In this document: one piece after another, positions 54,822-63,633 of the stretch
Position numbering within the stretch: position 1 is the stretch's first letter
Layout of the letters: each line of letters begins with the position of its first letter
Assembly: GCF_003254155.1 (NCBI RefSeq)
Contig: NZ_QKZI01000001.1
Location: 62,001 to 126,000 of the forward strand
From: Psychrobacillus insolitus
Lineage (GTDB): Bacteria > Bacillota > Bacilli > Bacillales_A > Planococcaceae
Direction: 5' to 3'
Length of the DNA stretch: 64,000 nt
Made by a program: the position numbers and the translations under genes
Notes under the pieces: generated by a model
What the model saw: only the letters and a program-made list of their open reading frames with translations
Database searches by the model: none
What the model was told of the DNA's origin: nothing

Positions 54822-56525
54822 GTGGATAAGAAAACAATTATAAAAACATTGGAAAAAATTGCATTATATATGGAGTTACAAGGAGAAAATCCTTTTAAAG
54901 TTTCTGCATTCCGAAAAGCCGCGCAAGTATTAGAGTTAGATGCTCGCAGTTTAGCGGAAATGGATAATATTCTCTCTCTTAAAGGAATTGGAGCAGCAAC
55001 TGGATCTGTTATTGAGGATTTGATCAACGTAGGTGAATCTTCTCTATTAGTGGAACTTCAAAGCACGGTACCAAGTGGGTTACTTCCAATGCTTAAGATT
55101 CCCGGTCTTGGGGGGAAAAAGATTGCAAAGCTTTATAAAGAATTACAAATAGATTCTATTGAAGCATTGAAAGAAGCTTGCGAAACAAACAAAGTTCAAG
55201 CACTTGCAGGTTTTGCTGCGAAAACAGAAGTGAAACTATTAGCTGAAATTGAAAACCTTCAGTCTAAACCAGAACGAACTGCAGTGTGGCAATTAGAACC
55301 AATTGTTGCGATGATTGAAAGTAAATTAGCAGCTATTCCTGCCATTGACAAATTTTCAGTAGCAGGTTCGTACCGACGAGTAAAAGAAGCGAGTAAAGAT
55401 ATCGATTTCATCATCGCGACTGCAACACCAAAAGAAGTACGAGAAGAACTTCTAAAAGTATTACCTGTGTTAAAAATTATTGCAGCTGGTGATACGAAAG
55501 TTTCTATAACACTTGGTGGGGAACAGGAAGTAGATGTAGACTTTAGACTTGTAGAAGCACGTCAATATGCTTCAGCACTAAATCATTTTACTGGCTCAAA
55601 AGATCATAATATTAAAATGAGACAAATTGCGAAAGAACAAGGAAAGAAAATAAGTGAGTATGGTGTAGAATTAGAAGATGGAACTGTTGTGCATTTTGAA
55701 TCAGAAAAAGATTTCTATGCTTATTTCAACTTGCCGTTTATTCCACCTACTGTCAGGGAAGATGGTTCTGAGTTAACGAAGCTAGACCAGTTATCAAAAC
55801 TCATAACATTGGATGATATAAAAGGTGATTTCCATATGCATACTACATGGTCGGACGGGGCACATTCGATTGAAGAGATGATTGAAGCAAGTCGCACCAA
55901 AGGCTATTCGCATATAGTAATTACAGATCACTCGAATTACTTGAAAGTAGCAAATGGATTATCTAAAGAACGTTTATTAAAACAAATGGAAACAATCAAA
56001 GAAATAAATGCAAAATATACAGATATTGAGGTTTTCTCAGGAACAGAAATGGACATACTTCCTGATGGTTCGCTTGATTTCGAGGATGAAATATTGAAAC
56101 AATTAGACTTTGTTATTGCTTCGATACACTCAAGTTTTAGTCAACCACAAGAAAAAATAATGGAACGACTCCAAACTGCGATGAAAAATCCATATGTGCA
56201 TATGATTGCGCATCCAACTGGTAGAATTATTGAACAACGTGATGGTTATAATCCAGATGTGCCGACATTAATCGAATGGGCAAAAGAGTATGGAAAGATT
56301 TTAGAGCTTAACGCAAGTCCTTATCGACTTGATTTGAAAACAGAGCATTTAAAACTTGTTGTAGAAGCGGGTGTCCCTATTGCGATTAATACGGATGCTC
56401 ATCATATCGATCAACTAAAATATATGGAAATTGGTGTACGTTATGCACAAAAAGCATGGTTGCACAAAGAGAATGTCGTCAATACGTGGACACTAGAGCA
56501 ATTTAAACAATTTATTCAGAAATAA
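54822..56525 (+). CDS. polX: Family X DNA polymerase with PHP exonuclease domain
   Basis: PolX fills short gaps in base-excision repair and has a 3'-5' exonuclease. The 567-residue protein has N-terminal helix-hairpin-helix parts (LSLKGIGAATG, KIPGLGGKKIAKLY), the nucleotidyltransferase core with GSYRRVKEASKDIDFIIA and the aspartates of VDVDFRL, and a C-terminal PHP domain with intact metal ligands: DFHMHTTWSDG, VITDHSN, GTEMDI, SIHSSF, HPTGR and NTDAHH. The start is GTG 54822 with AAGGGG eight bases upstream. mutS2 begins right after the stop. Confidence 0.95.
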   Translation: MDKKTIIKTLEKIALYMELQGENPFKVSAFRKAAQVLELDARSLAEMDNILSLKGIGAATGSVIEDLINVGESSLLVELQSTVPSGLLPMLKIPGLGGKKIAKLYKELQIDSIEALKEACETNKVQALAGFAAKTEVKLLAEIENLQSKPERTAVWQLEPIVAMIESKLAAIPAIDKFSVAGSYRRVKEASKDIDFIIATATPKEVREELLKVLPVLKIIAAGDTKVSITLGGEQEVDVDFRLVEARQYASALNHFTGSKDHNIKMRQIAKEQGKKISEYGVELEDGTVVHFESEKDFYAYFNLPFIPPTVREDGSELTKLDQLSKLITLDDIKGDFHMHTTWSDGAHSIEEMIEASRTKGYSHIVITDHSNYLKVANGLSKERLLKQMETIKEINAKYTDIEVFSGTEMDILPDGSLDFEDEILKQLDFVIASIHSSFSQPQEKIMERLQTAMKNPYVHMIAHPTGRIIEQRDGYNPDVPTLIEWAKEYGKILELNASPYRLDLKTEHLKLVVEAGVPIAINTDAHHIDQLKYMEIGVRYAQKAWLHKENVVNTWTLEQFKQFIQK

Positions 56526-56540
56526 ATGGGAGGTGCTACA

Positions 56541-58904
56541 GTGATTGCCCAACGAGCACTGAGAACACTAGAGTATTATAAAATTATAGATGAAGTAGCT
56601 AAATACTGTACTTCTTCTATTGGAAAAAGTCATATGGACAAGTTAGTTCCATCTGTAGATTTTGCAGTAGTGACGAAACTTTTAGAAGAAATGGATGAAG
56701 GATTAAATGTTCTACGACTTAGAGGGAACGTACCAATGGGTGGTATTACGGATATTCGTCCGCATGCAAAACGAGCACAAATTGGTGGTATGCTAAGCCC
56801 AGTTGAGTTAATGGAAACAGCAAGTACCATCAGAGCGAGTCGGATTTTACGCCAGTTTTTGGAAGATGTAGACGCTTCAGAAGATGTACAAATTCCTCAT
56901 TTTCTGGAGAAAAAAGAGGCATTGCCAATTTTGACTGCACTTGAACATGAAATAAATGATTGCATTGATGAAAATGGTACTGTATTGGATAGCGCAAGCT
57001 CGACACTTCGCTCGATTCGTCAGCAATTGCGTCAGCAAATTAGTCGAGTTCGTGAAAAATTAGATAGTTATACAAGAGGTGCTAATGCGTCAAAAATGCT
57101 ATCAGATACTATTATTACGATTCGAAATGACCGCTATGTTATCCCAGTTAAATCAGAATATCGTAGTCATTACGGTGGGATTATTCATGATCAATCTTCT
57201 TCAGGTCAAACTTTATTCATTGAACCATCAGCAGTTGTTCAATTAAATAACGATATACGGGAATTCAAAGTAAAGGAACAAGAAGAAATCGATCGTATTC
57301 TGATCATGTTAACTGCTGAAGTGGAAATAGTAGCGCATGATATATTCCTTTTAGTGAATATCCTTGGAGAAATGGATGTTATTCTAGCAAAAGCGAGATA
57401 TGGACAAGTGGAGAAATGCACGATGCCATCCATTAACGAACATGGATATATCCGATTAGTAAAAGCAAGACATCCATTAATCTCACCTGAAGATGCAGTA
57501 ACAAATACAATAGAATTTGGCAAAGATATTACCTCTATTGTGATTACAGGGCCAAATACAGGTGGTAAAACAGTTACACTTAAAACAGTTGGATTATGTA
57601 CATTAATGGCACAAAGTGGAATACCTATACCAGTGCTAGATGGTTCAGAAGTTGCTATGTTTGAATCTGTCTTTGCAGATATTGGTGATGAACAATCGAT
57701 CGAACAAAGTTTAAGTACGTTTTCATCTCATATGGTCAACATTGTAGATATTTTGAAAAGGTATAATGACCGTTCTCTCATTTTATTTGATGAGCTTGGA
57801 GCAGGTACTGATCCACAAGAAGGAGCAGCACTGGCCATCTCCATTTTAGATGCGGTTCACGGCACAGGAGCACGCGTAATGGCAACGACTCATTACCCAG
57901 AGTTAAAGGCTTATGGCTATAATCGTCCCGGTGTTGTAAATGCAAGTGTAGAATTCGACATTGAAACGCTAAGCCCTACTTATAAACTTCTTATAGGAGT
58001 TCCAGGTCGAAGTAATGCTTTTGAAATATCAGAGCGACTTGGCTTACCAAATTCGATTATTTCTCAAGCACAGTCTTATACTGGAACTGACCGTGGTGAA
58101 GTGAATTCCATGATTGCATCTCTAGAAGACAGCCGTAGAAAAGCGGAAAAAGAAGCGGAAGAAACAGAAGTACAACTAGCGGAAGCACGTCTAGTAAAAG
58201 AGGATTTAGATAAGAAACTAGCTCAATTAGAACTGAAACAGGAACAACTTGAACAAAAAGCTAAAGAAAAAGCGAAGAAAATTGTAGATGATGCTAGACG
58301 TGAAGCGGACGAAGTAATTAGTGAACTTCGCAAGATGCAAGCAAATACGCATTTGCTGGTCAAAGAACATGAACTAATCGATGCAAAAAAACGTTTGGAA
58401 GCAGCTTTACCAATGAATCCTGTTTTGAAAAAGCAAAAGAAACTAAATGAACTTTCCAAAGAATTAAAATCTGGGGATGAAGTAAAAGTATTAAGTTTTG
58501 GTCAAAAAGGAACTTTGCTCGATAAACTTGCCAAATCAGTGTGGTCTGTTCAAATCGGTATGATCAAAATGAAAATCGATGAAGCAGATTTAGAATATAC
58601 GAAGCCTGAAAAGCAAAAACAAACTGTTTCTGTAAATGCTGTTCGTGGAAGAGATACACATGTGAAATTGGAATTAGACTTACGCGGGGAACGTTATGAA
58701 GATGCAATCATTCGTACGGAAAAATATTTGGATGACGCAATTCTTGCCAATTTCCCTCGTATTTCTATTATTCATGGAAAAGGGACAGGTGTATTAAGAC
58801 AAGCAATCCAGCAATTACTAAAAAGTCATTCACGCGTAAAAAGTTATCGATTTGGTGAAGGTGGCGAAGGCGGACATGGAGTAACGATAGTGGAATTAAA
58901 ATAA
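56541..58904 (+). CDS. mutS2: Endonuclease MutS2
   Basis: MutS2 acts on branched DNA and, in recent work on Bacillus, on collided ribosomes; it lacks the mismatch-recognition domain of MutS. The 787-residue protein has the ABC ATPase (Walker A TGPNTGGKTVTLK near residue 335, Walker B LILFDELGAGTDP), a long coiled coil (about 515-625), a KOW-like part, and a C-terminal Smr nuclease domain (LDLRGERYEDA and IIHGKGTGVLRQAI). I chose GTG 56541, with GGGAGGTG seven bases upstream; the ATG at 56526 precedes that site. It is cotranscribed with polX. Confidence 0.95.
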   Translation: MIAQRALRTLEYYKIIDEVAKYCTSSIGKSHMDKLVPSVDFAVVTKLLEEMDEGLNVLRLRGNVPMGGITDIRPHAKRAQIGGMLSPVELMETASTIRASRILRQFLEDVDASEDVQIPHFLEKKEALPILTALEHEINDCIDENGTVLDSASSTLRSIRQQLRQQISRVREKLDSYTRGANASKMLSDTIITIRNDRYVIPVKSEYRSHYGGIIHDQSSSGQTLFIEPSAVVQLNNDIREFKVKEQEEIDRILIMLTAEVEIVAHDIFLLVNILGEMDVILAKARYGQVEKCTMPSINEHGYIRLVKARHPLISPEDAVTNTIEFGKDITSIVITGPNTGGKTVTLKTVGLCTLMAQSGIPIPVLDGSEVAMFESVFADIGDEQSIEQSLSTFSSHMVNIVDILKRYNDRSLILFDELGAGTDPQEGAALAISILDAVHGTGARVMATTHYPELKAYGYNRPGVVNASVEFDIETLSPTYKLLIGVPGRSNAFEISERLGLPNSIISQAQSYTGTDRGEVNSMIASLEDSRRKAEKEAEETEVQLAEARLVKEDLDKKLAQLELKQEQLEQKAKEKAKKIVDDARREADEVISELRKMQANTHLLVKEHELIDAKKRLEAALPMNPVLKKQKKLNELSKELKSGDEVKVLSFGQKGTLLDKLAKSVWSVQIGMIKMKIDEADLEYTKPEKQKQTVSVNAVRGRDTHVKLELDLRGERYEDAIIRTEKYLDDAILANFPRISIIHGKGTGVLRQAIQQLLKSHSRVKSYRFGEGGEGGHGVTIVELK

Positions 58905-58969
58905 GACTCATTTTTTTGAAACCTTTTTTCAATATAATCGTAAAGTAGTAAAAGTTTAAAGGAGTTTTA

Positions 58970-59386
58970 ATGATGATTCTTACTAGTTTTTGGTCAAATC
59001 CACTCGTTGAGACTGCAGGATATTTTAGCGTTGTTATACTCTGTTTAATCGTGTCCATGGTTATTTTTGAGATTGTAACTAAGTATAAAAACTGGGAAGA
59101 AATTAAAAGTGGTAATATTGCAGTAGCATTAGCAACAGGCGGAAAAATTTTTGGTGTGTGTAATATATTTAGATACTCAATCGAAAAGCATAACTCATTT
59201 TTAGAAATGGTTGGTTGGGGATTATTTGGTTTTACCCTACTAATTATTGCGTATTGGTTGTTTGAATTTTTAACACCAAGGTTTAATGTGGATAAAGAAA
59301 TTGAAAAAGATAATCGTTCTGTTGGGTTCATTTCACTTATTCTTTCAGTTGGTTTATCATTTGTTATAGGTGCGAGTATTTCTTAG
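58970..59386 (+). CDS. yshE: DUF350 membrane protein YshE
   Basis: This is a 138-residue membrane protein with four hydrophobic segments (about 12-37, 45-60, 75-95 and 117-137). NIAVALATGGKIFGVCNIFRYSIEKH is typical of DUF350, whose function is unknown. Two adjacent ATGs (58970 and 58973) share the site AAAGGAG; either may start. It follows mutS2 after 65 bases, as in Bacillus, and is followed 11 bases later by a 26-codon frame. Confidence 0.88.
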   Translation: MMILTSFWSNPLVETAGYFSVVILCLIVSMVIFEIVTKYKNWEEIKSGNIAVALATGGKIFGVCNIFRYSIEKHNSFLEMVGWGLFGFTLLIIAYWLFEFLTPRFNVDKEIEKDNRSVGFISLILSVGLSFVIGASIS

Positions 59387-59397
59387 GAGAGATAGTA

Positions 59398-59478
59398 ATG
59401 GAAAAATTATCAAAGGTTTTGGTTGTTGTAGGCATATGTTTTGTATTGGTTGGAATAGTATATGTTGTAACGAATTAA
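59398..59478 (+). CDS. 26-residue hydrophobic membrane peptide
   Basis: An ATG at 59398 opens a 26-codon frame: a charged start (MEKLSK), then one membrane helix (VLVVVGICFVLVGIVYVV) and a two-residue tail. TAGGAGAG stands eight bases upstream, well placed, and the frame ends nine bases before a strong terminator, so it lies within the yshE transcript. It is too short for common gene callers. I recognise no family. It may be a single-pass partner of YshE. Confidence 0.7.
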   Translation: MEKLSKVLVVVGICFVLVGIVYVVTN

Positions 59479-59487
59479 CTTTGATGA

Positions 59488-59517
59488 AGAATGAGTGTCT
59501 CGCTCATTCTTTTTTTA
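59488..59517 (+). terminator. Terminator of yshE and the small peptide gene
   Basis: AGAATGAGTG pairs with CGCTCATTCT (one wobble) around TCT, followed by eight Ts. Confidence 0.92.
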
Positions 59518-59521
59518 TAAA

Positions 59522-59558
59522 TAATTGAATTGTCATTCATTTTTGTATATAGTAAATT
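59522..59558 (+). promoter_or_regulatory. lcfA promoter with FadR (TetR) box
   Basis: TTGTCA (59530-59535) and TAAATT (59553-59558) are 17 bases apart. The 18 bases 59522-59539, TAATTGAATTGTCATTCA, fit the Bacillus FadR consensus TGAATGAMTANTCATTCA at 15 positions (counting the free N) and overlap the -35. FadR should block lcfA until long-chain acyl-CoA is present. Confidence 0.65.
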
Positions 59559-59600
59559 ATAGGAATATTCACTCTATTATATCGTGAAGGGGGCAATAGT

Positions 59601-61298
59601 ATGACGGAGAAACCTTGGCTTTCGAATTATCCACCAGAAATACCGCATACGCTAAGTTATGAAGCTATTCCAGTGCAAGAATATTTAACGAGGGCATATA
59701 AACAGTATCCAGCTAAAGTTGCAATTCATTTCATGGGAAAAGATGTAACATATAAAGAACTGTATGAATCATCCTTAAAATTTGCAAATTACTTGCAAAC
59801 ACTTGGAGTTCAAAAAGGAGATAGGGTAGCGATAATGCTTCCTAACTGTCCACAAGGGGTTATTGGCTATTACGGAGCTCTTTATGCCGGCGCAATTGTT
59901 GTCCAAACGAATCCATTGTACACAGAAAGAGAAATTTCGTATCAGATGAAAGATTCAGGATCCATAGTAATGTTAGCTTTAGACATTTTATATCCGAGAC
60001 TTTCAAAAATTGTGAATGAAACTAAACTTGAGAATATAATATTAACGGGTATTAAAGATTACTTACCATTTCCTAAAAATTTGGTTTATCCTTTTATTCA
60101 AAAGAAGCAGTATGGATTTAGTGTAAAAGTGGAACATAGAGGTATGAATCACTTATTTCCTGAAATTATGAAAGTTGGAAAGGCTATTCCTACTAATATT
60201 CCATTTGATTTTGAAGAGGATATTGCATTGCTTCAATATACAGGTGGTACTACTGGTTTTCCAAAAGGAGTTATGCTTACCCATAAAAACTTGATAGCAA
60301 ATGCATCCATGTGCAATGCTTGGTTATACAAGTGTAAAAAAGGCGAGGAGAGTATCCTAGGTATTCTGCCATTCTTCCATGTATATGGCATGACTACTGT
60401 TTTAATATTATCTGTAATGCTAGGTAATAGAATGATATTATTACCTAAGTTTGATGTGGAGACTGCATTAAAAACGATTGATAAGCAAAAACCGACACTT
60501 TTCCCTGGAGCACCAACTATTTATATTGGTATTTTGAATCACCCGGATGTCGGGAAGTATGATCTATCATCCATTGTCGCTTGTTTAAGTGGGTCGGCAG
60601 CTTTACCAGTAGAAGTTCAAGAAAAATTTGAGGAAGTTACTGGTGGTAGATTAGTAGAAGGATATGGTTTAACAGAAACCTCTCCTGTTACACATGCAAA
60701 TTTAATATACAGTGATAATCGGGTAAAAGGTTCTGTAGGTATCCCGTGGCCAGATACTGACGCTGCTATTTTTGGTATAGATTCTGGCGTACCTCTTCCT
60801 CCAGGAGAGATTGGAGAAATCGTAGTGAAGGGTCCTCAAGTGATGAAAGGTTATTGGAATCAACCTGAGGAAACAGAAATGACAATGCGAGATGGTTGGT
60901 TATTAACTGGTGATTTAGGTTATATGGATGAAAACGGTTTCTTTTATGTGGTAGATCGTAAAAAAGATATGATTATTGCGGGTGGGTTTAATATTTATCC
61001 ACGTGATATAGAAGAAATTCTTTACGAGCATCCAGCGATACAAGAATGTGTTGTTGCAGGAGTACCAGATCCCTACCGAGGAGAAACTGTAAAAGCATTC
61101 ATCGTGTTAAAGGAAGGAGCTTCTGCAACGGAAGAAGAGCTAAATAAGTTTTGCCGAGAAAACTTGGCTTCTTTTAAAGTTCCGAGAATTTATGAGTTCA
61201 GAACTGAGCTCCCAAAAACAGCAGTTGGTAAAATATTAAGAAGAACACTTATTGAGCAAGAGAAAGAAAAGTTTAAGAAGTCAGCCGAAGCACAATAA
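59601..61298 (+). CDS. lcfA: Long-chain fatty acid--CoA ligase
   Basis: LcfA activates fatty acids to acyl-CoA with ATP, the entry step of beta-oxidation. The 565-residue ANL-family protein has the P-loop LQYTGGTTGFPKGVMLTH, the GYGLTETSP motif, TGDLGYMDENGFFYVVDRKKDMII, and the catalytic lysine near the end in PKTAVGKILRR. The ATG follows AAGGGGG. A FadR-like box overlaps its promoter. It heads the lcfA-fadR-fadB-etfB-etfA cluster, as in B. subtilis. Confidence 0.96.
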   Translation: MTEKPWLSNYPPEIPHTLSYEAIPVQEYLTRAYKQYPAKVAIHFMGKDVTYKELYESSLKFANYLQTLGVQKGDRVAIMLPNCPQGVIGYYGALYAGAIVVQTNPLYTEREISYQMKDSGSIVMLALDILYPRLSKIVNETKLENIILTGIKDYLPFPKNLVYPFIQKKQYGFSVKVEHRGMNHLFPEIMKVGKAIPTNIPFDFEEDIALLQYTGGTTGFPKGVMLTHKNLIANASMCNAWLYKCKKGEESILGILPFFHVYGMTTVLILSVMLGNRMILLPKFDVETALKTIDKQKPTLFPGAPTIYIGILNHPDVGKYDLSSIVACLSGSAALPVEVQEKFEEVTGGRLVEGYGLTETSPVTHANLIYSDNRVKGSVGIPWPDTDAAIFGIDSGVPLPPGEIGEIVVKGPQVMKGYWNQPEETEMTMRDGWLLTGDLGYMDENGFFYVVDRKKDMIIAGGFNIYPRDIEEILYEHPAIQECVVAGVPDPYRGETVKAFIVLKEGASATEEELNKFCRENLASFKVPRIYEFRTELPKTAVGKILRRTLIEQEKEKFKKSAEAQ

Positions 61299-61301
61299 TA
61301 G

Positions 61302-61330
61302 TTGACATTATAAGTAATAAAATATAATAT
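61302..61330 (+). promoter_or_regulatory. SigA promoter of fadR-fadB-etfBA
   Basis: A perfect TTGACA (61302-61307) is 17 bases from TAATAT (61325-61330), located between lcfA and fadR and immediately upstream of the FadR box. Confidence 0.8.
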
Positions 61331-61337
61331 AAAAATA

Positions 61338-61355
61338 TGAATGAATAACCATTCA
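61338..61355. promoter_or_regulatory. FadR (TetR family) operator
   Basis: TGAATGAATAACCATTCA fits the Bacillus FadR consensus TGAATGAMTANTCATTCA at all but one position and lies at the start-point region of the fadR promoter. It predicts autoregulation of fadR and control of fadB-etfBA. Confidence 0.88.
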
Positions 61356-61381
61356 TATTTTTATTTTTGGTGGTGGATTCA

Positions 61382-61963
61382 TTGAAGAAGGACAAACCGA
61401 AGTATAGGCAAATTATTGATGCAGCAATTATAGTAATAGCTGAAAATGGATACCATCAGTCACAGGTATCTAAAATTGCAAAGCAAGCTGGTGTAGCTGA
61501 CGGAACGATATACTTATATTTTAAAAACAAAGAAGATATTTTAATATCGGTCTTCGAAGAGAAGATGGAAATCTTTGTAGATAATTTAAAAGGAATTATT
61601 AAAGAGGACATTACTGCTTCTGAAAAATTATATAAGATGATACACAATCATTTTTCAGTATTAGCAAAAAATCATCACTTAGCTACAGTTACTCAGCTAG
61701 AACTTCGTCAATCAAACCTTGATTTACGTTTAAAAATTAATTCTATCTTAAAAAATTACTTGAAATTACTAGACGAAATTTTAAACGAGGGTATTAATTC
61801 AAAAGAATTTGAAAATTCGATCGATAAAAGGTTAGCAAGACAGATGATTTTTGGTACAATTGATGAGACGACAACAACTTGGGTCATGAATGAGTATAAG
61901 TACGATTTAGTTGAGCTTACTGAACAAGTACATCGTCTGTTGTTAAATGGTATAAAAGCTTAA
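61382..61963 (+). CDS. fadR: Fatty acid degradation repressor FadR (TetR family)
   Basis: This FadR, unrelated to the GntR-type FadR, represses beta-oxidation genes and is released by long-chain acyl-CoA. The 193-residue protein has the TetR DNA-binding part (QVSKIAKQAGVADGTIYLYFKNKEDIL, residues about 25-52) and a helical ligand domain with LATVTQLELRQSNLDLRLKIN and ARQMIFGTIDETTTTWVMNEYKYDL, matching B. subtilis FadR closely. I chose TTG 61382 (MKKDKPKYRQ), with GGTGGTGGAT before it, because B. subtilis FadR begins at the same place. Confidence 0.94.
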   Translation: MKKDKPKYRQIIDAAIIVIAENGYHQSQVSKIAKQAGVADGTIYLYFKNKEDILISVFEEKMEIFVDNLKGIIKEDITASEKLYKMIHNHFSVLAKNHHLATVTQLELRQSNLDLRLKINSILKNYLKLLDEILNEGINSKEFENSIDKRLARQMIFGTIDETTTTWVMNEYKYDLVELTEQVHRLLLNGIKA

Positions 61964-61982
61964 GCGAAGGGGAAGTTGAAAG

Positions 61983-62756
61983 ATGGAGTTTTTGTCATGG
62001 ACTATTGCGGATGGGGTAGCGACAGTTACGATTAACCGTCCACCTGCAAATGCATTAGCACGAGGGGTAATTTTAGAAGTAAATGAAATGCTAGATGCAG
62101 TTGAACATGATGACTCTGTACGAGTGATTTTGTTGAAAGGGGAAGGAAGATTCTTTTCTGCAGGAGCAGATATAAAAGAATTTACTTCTATTCCATCAGG
62201 TAAGGAATTTTCTGAGCTTGCAGCAAGTGGTCAAGTAGTTTTCGAAAAAGTAGAACGATTTCCAAAACCAGTAATTGCTGCAATTCATGGTGCTGCCCTT
62301 GGTGGAGGTTTAGAACTAGCGATGAGTTGTCATATTCGACTAGTTTCTGAAACTGCTAAAATTGGACTACCAGAATTACAATTAGGGCTAATTCCTGGTT
62401 TTGCTGGTACACAACGTCTACCACGTTATGTAGGATTCGCTAAAGCTGCAGAAATGTTACTTTCTAGTGATCCGATTAGCGGAAAAGATGCAGCGCAGTT
62501 TGGACTTGCAAATCATGCATATCCTGAAGAAGAATTGTTTGAACGAGCTCAGGAACTTGCTTCTAAAATAGCAAAGAAAAGTCCTGTCTCGGTAAAAGTA
62601 GCACTAAATCTACTTCAATATGTTAAGCCTCAATCATATTATGATGGAGTAACAGCTGAAGCAAATTCATTTGGAACAGTCTTTGATTCTGAAGACGCCA
62701 AAGAAGGTATTTCAGCATTTTTAGAAAAAAGACAACCAGTTTTTAAAGGGAAATAA
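61983..62756 (+). CDS. fadB: Enoyl-CoA hydratase
   Basis: This crotonase-fold enzyme hydrates trans-2-enoyl-CoA in beta-oxidation. The 257-residue protein has the oxyanion-hole segments FFSAGADIKEF and HGAALGGGLELAMSCHI, and the catalytic glutamate region GLPELQLGLIPGFAGTQRLPR. The ATG follows AGGGGAAG, 20 bases after fadR. It lies in the FadR-controlled operon. The gene is named fadB in B. subtilis, though it is not the large E. coli bifunctional FadB. Confidence 0.95.
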   Translation: MEFLSWTIADGVATVTINRPPANALARGVILEVNEMLDAVEHDDSVRVILLKGEGRFFSAGADIKEFTSIPSGKEFSELAASGQVVFEKVERFPKPVIAAIHGAALGGGLELAMSCHIRLVSETAKIGLPELQLGLIPGFAGTQRLPRYVGFAKAAEMLLSSDPISGKDAAQFGLANHAYPEEELFERAQELASKIAKKSPVSVKVALNLLQYVKPQSYYDGVTAEANSFGTVFDSEDAKEGISAFLEKRQPVFKGK

Positions 62757-62783
62757 CAAAAATAAGCATCGGGGGACTTCTAA

Positions 62784-63557
62784 ATGAATATTTATGTATT
62801 AGTGAAACGTACATTTGACACAGAGGAAAAAATTGTTGTAAGTGGCGGTAAAATTCAAGAAGACGGGGCAGAATTCATCATCAATCCATACGATGAATAT
62901 GCAATTGAAGAAGCAATTCAAGTTCGTGACGCACAAGGTGGAGAAGTGACGGTTCTTACACTTGGTGGCGAAGATGCTGAAAAACAATTACGTACTGCGC
63001 TAGCAATGGGTGCTGATAAAGCAGTACTTATAAATATAGAAGACGATTTAGAGGAAGTAGATCAATTTGCAGCGGCATTTATTATTTCCGAGTATCTAAA
63101 AGACAAGAACCCGGATTTAATATTAGCTGGTAATGTAGCAATTGACGGTGGCTCAGGACAAGTTGGACCACGTCTTGCTGAACTACTTGGTATTAACTAT
63201 GTAACTACTATTACTAATCTTGAAATTGACGGGACAACTGTAACGATTAAACGTGATGTAGAAGGAGATACAGAAGTATTAGAAACTTCACTACCACTAT
63301 TAGTTACAGCTCAACAAGGATTAAACGAACCGCGTTATCCTTCATTACCAGGAATTATGAAAGCGAAGAAAAAACCACTTGAAGAAGTGGAACTAGATGA
63401 TCTTGATATTGATGAAGATGATGTAGAAGCAAAAATTGAAACAATTGAAATTTATTTACCTCCTAAAAAGGAAGCTGGAAAAGTATTAGCGGGTGACCTA
63501 GCTGACCAAGTGAGAGAGCTAGTTGAGTTACTTCATTCGGAAGCAAAAGTTATTTAA
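62784..63557 (+). CDS. etfB: Electron transfer flavoprotein, beta subunit
   Basis: EtfB pairs with EtfA to carry electrons from acyl-CoA dehydrogenases to the respiratory chain. The 257-residue protein has the AMP-binding alpha/beta fold: NPYDEYAIEEAIQVRD, VTVLTLGGEDAEKQLRTALAMGADKAV, and LAGNVAIDGGSGQVGPRLAELLG. The recognition loop lies near residue 195. The ATG follows a weak site CGGGGGA. etfA follows after 76 bases. Confidence 0.95.
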   Translation: MNIYVLVKRTFDTEEKIVVSGGKIQEDGAEFIINPYDEYAIEEAIQVRDAQGGEVTVLTLGGEDAEKQLRTALAMGADKAVLINIEDDLEEVDQFAAAFIISEYLKDKNPDLILAGNVAIDGGSGQVGPRLAELLGINYVTTITNLEIDGTTVTIKRDVEGDTEVLETSLPLLVTAQQGLNEPRYPSLPGIMKAKKKPLEEVELDDLDIDEDDVEAKIETIEIYLPPKKEAGKVLAGDLADQVRELVELLHSEAKVI

Positions 63558-63633
63558 TCTTTTTCAAGAAGACACGCATTGGCGAATTTGATTTGAACTC
63601 ACATTCATATTCATAAATAGGAGGAAAAAAACC

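Noticed and set aside
58768-59331. Long minus-strand frame across mutS2 end and yshE
   Set aside because: It overlaps two well-supported genes and has no ribosome site; its composition reflects their codons.
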